Positions 62,043-64,000 of a stretch of 64,000 bases of DNA are shown here, piece after piece (positions within the stretch are counted from its first letter, which is position 1; every line of letters begins with the position of its first letter). The DNA is from Legionella geestiana (lineage in GTDB: Bacteria > Pseudomonadota > Gammaproteobacteria > Legionellales > Legionellaceae). Both the position numbers and the translations under genes were made by a program. The notes beneath the pieces are model-generated. The model was given only the letters and a program-made list of their open reading frames with translations, did no database searches and had not been told where the DNA came from. The stretch is from NCBI RefSeq assembly GCF_004571195.1, contig NZ_CP038271.1:1602001-1666000 (forward strand), written 5' to 3'.

Positions 62043-63071
62043 ATGATGAAATGGTTTAAGCGAAACACCACGCCCGAAGCTCCGACCTCACACGAGCCCG
62101 GCACGCAGGTTGCCCTAGAAGCGCCTCGCGGGATTTTTGAACGCTTTCGAGAGGGGCTTGGAAAGACGCGCCACCAGCTTGGGGAGCGCATTGGCCGACT
62201 GTTTCTCGGGCGTAAGGAAATCAGCCCCGAACTTCTTGAAGAGCTGGAGACGCTGCTTATCAGCGCGGATGTCGGCATTGACACTGCTACGCGGCTTACT
62301 GATGCGCTGCGGGCACGCCTCGCGCGCCATCAGTTGAAAGATTCAGAGGCACTCTTTACGACACTGGAAGAAGACCTGCGTGCGATTCTTGCCCCCTGTG
62401 CCCAGCCGCTCGAACCAATGACTCCCGATGCCAGTCCCTTTGTGATTCTTATGGTCGGCATTAACGGCGCCGGTAAAACGACTACGGCCGGAAAACTGGC
62501 CCGCCACTTTCGCGAGCAGGGCAAGCGGGTGATGCTGGCTGCAGGTGACACGTTTCGTGCTGCGGCGGTTGAGCAGTTGCAGGCCTGGGGCGAGCGTAAC
62601 GATGTCGCGGTGGTCGCGCAGAGCACCGGTGCTGACAGCGCATCGGTGGTTTTTGATGCTTTTCAGTCAGCAAAAGCTCGCGGGATGGACATCCTGATAG
62701 CTGATACGGCCGGGCGCCTGCACACTCAGGGCAACCTGATGGAGGAATTGCGCAAGATTCGCCGTGTCCTGCAGAAAATTGACCCGGCGGCACCGCATGA
62801 AACGATGCTGGTGCTTGATGCAGGCATTGGCCAGAATGCGGTTAATCAGGCACGTGAATTTCATGAGGCGGTGGCGGTAAGTGGTATCACCATGACCAAA
62901 CTCGATGGCACGGCGCGGGGCGGCATACTTCTCGCCATCGCCGATACCCTGAAAATACCGCTTCGATTTGTGGGCATGGGTGAGGGGATTGACGATCTGC
63001 GTCCCTTTGACGCGAACGCATACGTTCGCGCCATTCTCGGGCATGATGACGTTCCTGAACACGGGGAGTGA
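62043..63071 (+). CDS. ftsY: signal recognition particle receptor FtsY
   Basis: 342-residue SRP GTPase that targets ribosomes to the Sec translocon. A short acidic A domain (1-30) precedes the N and G domains. G motifs: GINGAGKTTTAGKLA, the DTFRAAAVEQL segment, ADTAGRL, TKLDGTARGG and GEGIDDLRPF. The A domain is much shorter than in E. coli. No strong ribosome site is visible before the tandem ATGs at 62043 and 62046. ftsE follows closely. Confidence 0.95.
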   Translation: MMKWFKRNTTPEAPTSHEPGTQVALEAPRGIFERFREGLGKTRHQLGERIGRLFLGRKEISPELLEELETLLISADVGIDTATRLTDALRARLARHQLKDSEALFTTLEEDLRAILAPCAQPLEPMTPDASPFVILMVGINGAGKTTTAGKLARHFREQGKRVMLAAGDTFRAAAVEQLQAWGERNDVAVVAQSTGADSASVVFDAFQSAKARGMDILIADTAGRLHTQGNLMEELRKIRRVLQKIDPAAPHETMLVLDAGIGQNAVNQAREFHEAVAVSGITMTKLDGTARGGILLAIADTLKIPLRFVGMGEGIDDLRPFDANAYVRAILGHDDVPEHGE

Positions 63072-63075
63072 AGAC

Positions 63076-63726
63076 ATGATTCGTCTGGAAAAGGTTTCCA
63101 AGCGTTATCCTGGGGGATTTGAGGCGCTGTCGCAGGTGGATTTTTCCATGGAGCAAGGAGAAATGGTGTTTTTGACCGGGCACTCCGGTGCCGGTAAAAG
63201 CAGCCTTCTGAAACTTGTGTGCGCGCTGGAACGCCCGACCGCGGGCCAGATAACGGTTAATGGCGTGCGTCTCGATACGTTAAAAAAATCCGGTATTGCA
63301 CCTTTTCGCTCAACACTTGGCATAACGTTTCAATCGCCTTTTTTCGTGAGCGACCGCACGGTTTTCGAAAACATTGCCCTGCCGCTTCATATTCAGGGAA
63401 TGCCCGGCGCCATACTCCAGAAGCGGGTGCATGCAGCCCTCGACAGGGTGGGGCTTCTTGACCGTGCAAACAGCCTGCCTCCGCAGCTTTCTGCCGGCGA
63501 ACAGCAGCGTCTTGGCCTTGCCCGCGCCATTGTGCACAAGCCCGCACTCCTGCTCGCAGACGAGCCTACCGGTAACCTTGACCCGGGGCTTTCGGTGGAA
63601 ATCATGCGCCTTTTTGAACAGTTAAACCAGGCGGGAGTCAGCGTGCTGGTGGCCACTCACGAGCTGGGCCTTATAGCCAGCATGAAGCACCGGATTGTCT
63701 GCTTAAAAGGAGGCCGCGCATGTTGA
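63076..63726 (+). CDS. ftsE: cell division ATP-binding protein FtsE
   Basis: 216-residue ABC ATPase that with FtsX controls septal murein hydrolases. Walker [10 protein letters not shown], signature LSAGEQQR (Ala in place of the common first Gly), Walker [14 protein letters not shown] and H-loop ATHE are present. The start at 63076 gives the typical [13 protein letters not shown]. It begins four bases after ftsY and overlaps ftsX by seven bases. Confidence 0.95.
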   Translation: MIRLEKVSKRYPGGFEALSQVDFSMEQGEMVFLTGHSGAGKSSLLKLVCALERPTAGQITVNGVRLDTLKKSGIAPFRSTLGITFQSPFFVSDRTVFENIALPLHIQGMPGAILQKRVHAALDRVGLLDRANSLPPQLSAGEQQRLGLARAIVHKPALLLADEPTGNLDPGLSVEIMRLFEQLNQAGVSVLVATHELGLIASMKHRIVCLKGGRAC

Positions 63727-64000
63727 GCCGAATGTCCCTGCGTCTCACGCACCACCGTCAGGCCGCCCTGAGCAGTCTTAATGAACTCGCCGCGCGTCCA
63801 CTCTCAAGCCTTTTTACGATGACGGTTATCGCGCTTGCGCTGACGCTGCCAACGCTGCTGTGGGTAGTGTCTCACAACCTCTCAGGCCTTAAGGTGGACT
63901 GGCGTAACGGGGGCCATATGGCCGTGTACCTCAAAAGTGGCGTTACGGAAGAAGAGGCCCGTGCCGTGCGCGATACGCTCGCGAGCCTGCCGGGCGTTGG
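63720..64000 (+). CDS. ftsX: cell division protein FtsX, 3' end cut by the window
   Basis: The first 93 codons of the membrane partner of FtsE. The visible part has a basic cytosolic N-terminus with ALSSLNELAARPLSSLFTM, the first membrane helix (TVIALALTLPTLLWVVS) and the start of the periplasmic loop (MAVYLKSGVTEEEARAV), matching FtsX. The start overlaps the end of ftsE. No stop occurs before the window ends. Confidence 0.92.
   Translation, partial: MLSRMSLRLTHHRQAALSSLNELAARPLSSLFTMTVIALALTLPTLLWVVSHNLSGLKVDWRNGGHMAVYLKSGVTEEEARAVRDTLASLPGV

Noticed and set aside
1-64000. CRISPR arrays, rRNA operons, prophage or complete insertion sequences
   Set aside because: No regularly spaced direct repeats, rRNA sequence, integrase or transposase frames were seen. 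The repeats found are short, non-coding and not regularly spaced.

Overview
The window looks like chromosome from a member of the Legionellaceae. The strongest evidence is a complete block of Dot/Icm type IVB secretion genes (icmX, icmW, icmV, dotA, dotB, dotC, dotD; 50354-58704). Gammaproteobacterial housekeeping synteny supports this: thrS-infC-rpmI-rplT-pheS-pheT-ihfA, rplM-rpsI, petABC-sspAB, nnr-tsaE-ami-mutL-miaA and ftsY-ftsE-ftsX. Base composition by eye is richer in G+C than L. pneumophila, so a high-GC Legionella such as L. geestiana is possible; that is inference.

Layout. 1-3927: RND efflux adaptor (cut by the window edge) and pump. 3940-10261: patatin-like lipase, two large orphan polytopic membrane proteins on either side of a POT peptide transporter, and a 0.8-kb gene-free stretch of nested repeats. 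10224-14602: hda, a CDP-alcohol phosphatidyltransferase, an acidic orphan protein, a half-size EamA protein, two tandem exonuclease III paralogs and rpmE. 14770-23087: malic enzyme, two tandem MFS carriers, dam, a class II amidotransferase and two tandem tyrosine/tryptophan-type permeases. 23156-25787: a palindromic repeat element, then a cell-wall cluster (OmpA-like lipoprotein, Amidase_2 amidase, MltA-like transglycosylase). 25908-27620: an AT-rich gene for a putative Dot/Icm substrate with a PmrA-like promoter box. 27917-36342: tRNA-Val and the translation gene block. 36440-39489: an amidohydrolase and an orphan protein with a papain-like Cys/His/Asp signature. 39551-50357: cytochrome bc1, sspAB and the nnr-to-miaA block, ending in a heptosyltransferase-like gene. 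50354-58704: Dot/Icm region I. 58812-64000: rsmD with two M16 peptidases, divergent from ftsYEX.

The genes fit an intracellular pathogen lifestyle. The Dot/Icm genes supply the inner-membrane protein DotA with IcmV, the chaperone IcmW, periplasmic IcmX, the ATPase DotB and the outer-membrane lipoproteins DotC and DotD. Paired amino-acid and MFS carriers suit import of host-derived amino acids. Two uncharacterised genes (25908-27620 and 37681-39489) are the best candidates for translocated proteins, and two orphan membrane proteins (5205-6689, 8978-10261) are further unknowns. Most genes sit in tight operons with ATGA or TGATG overlaps, and several starts are non-AUG (AUU for infC; TTG for the malic enzyme and one MFS gene; GTG for others).
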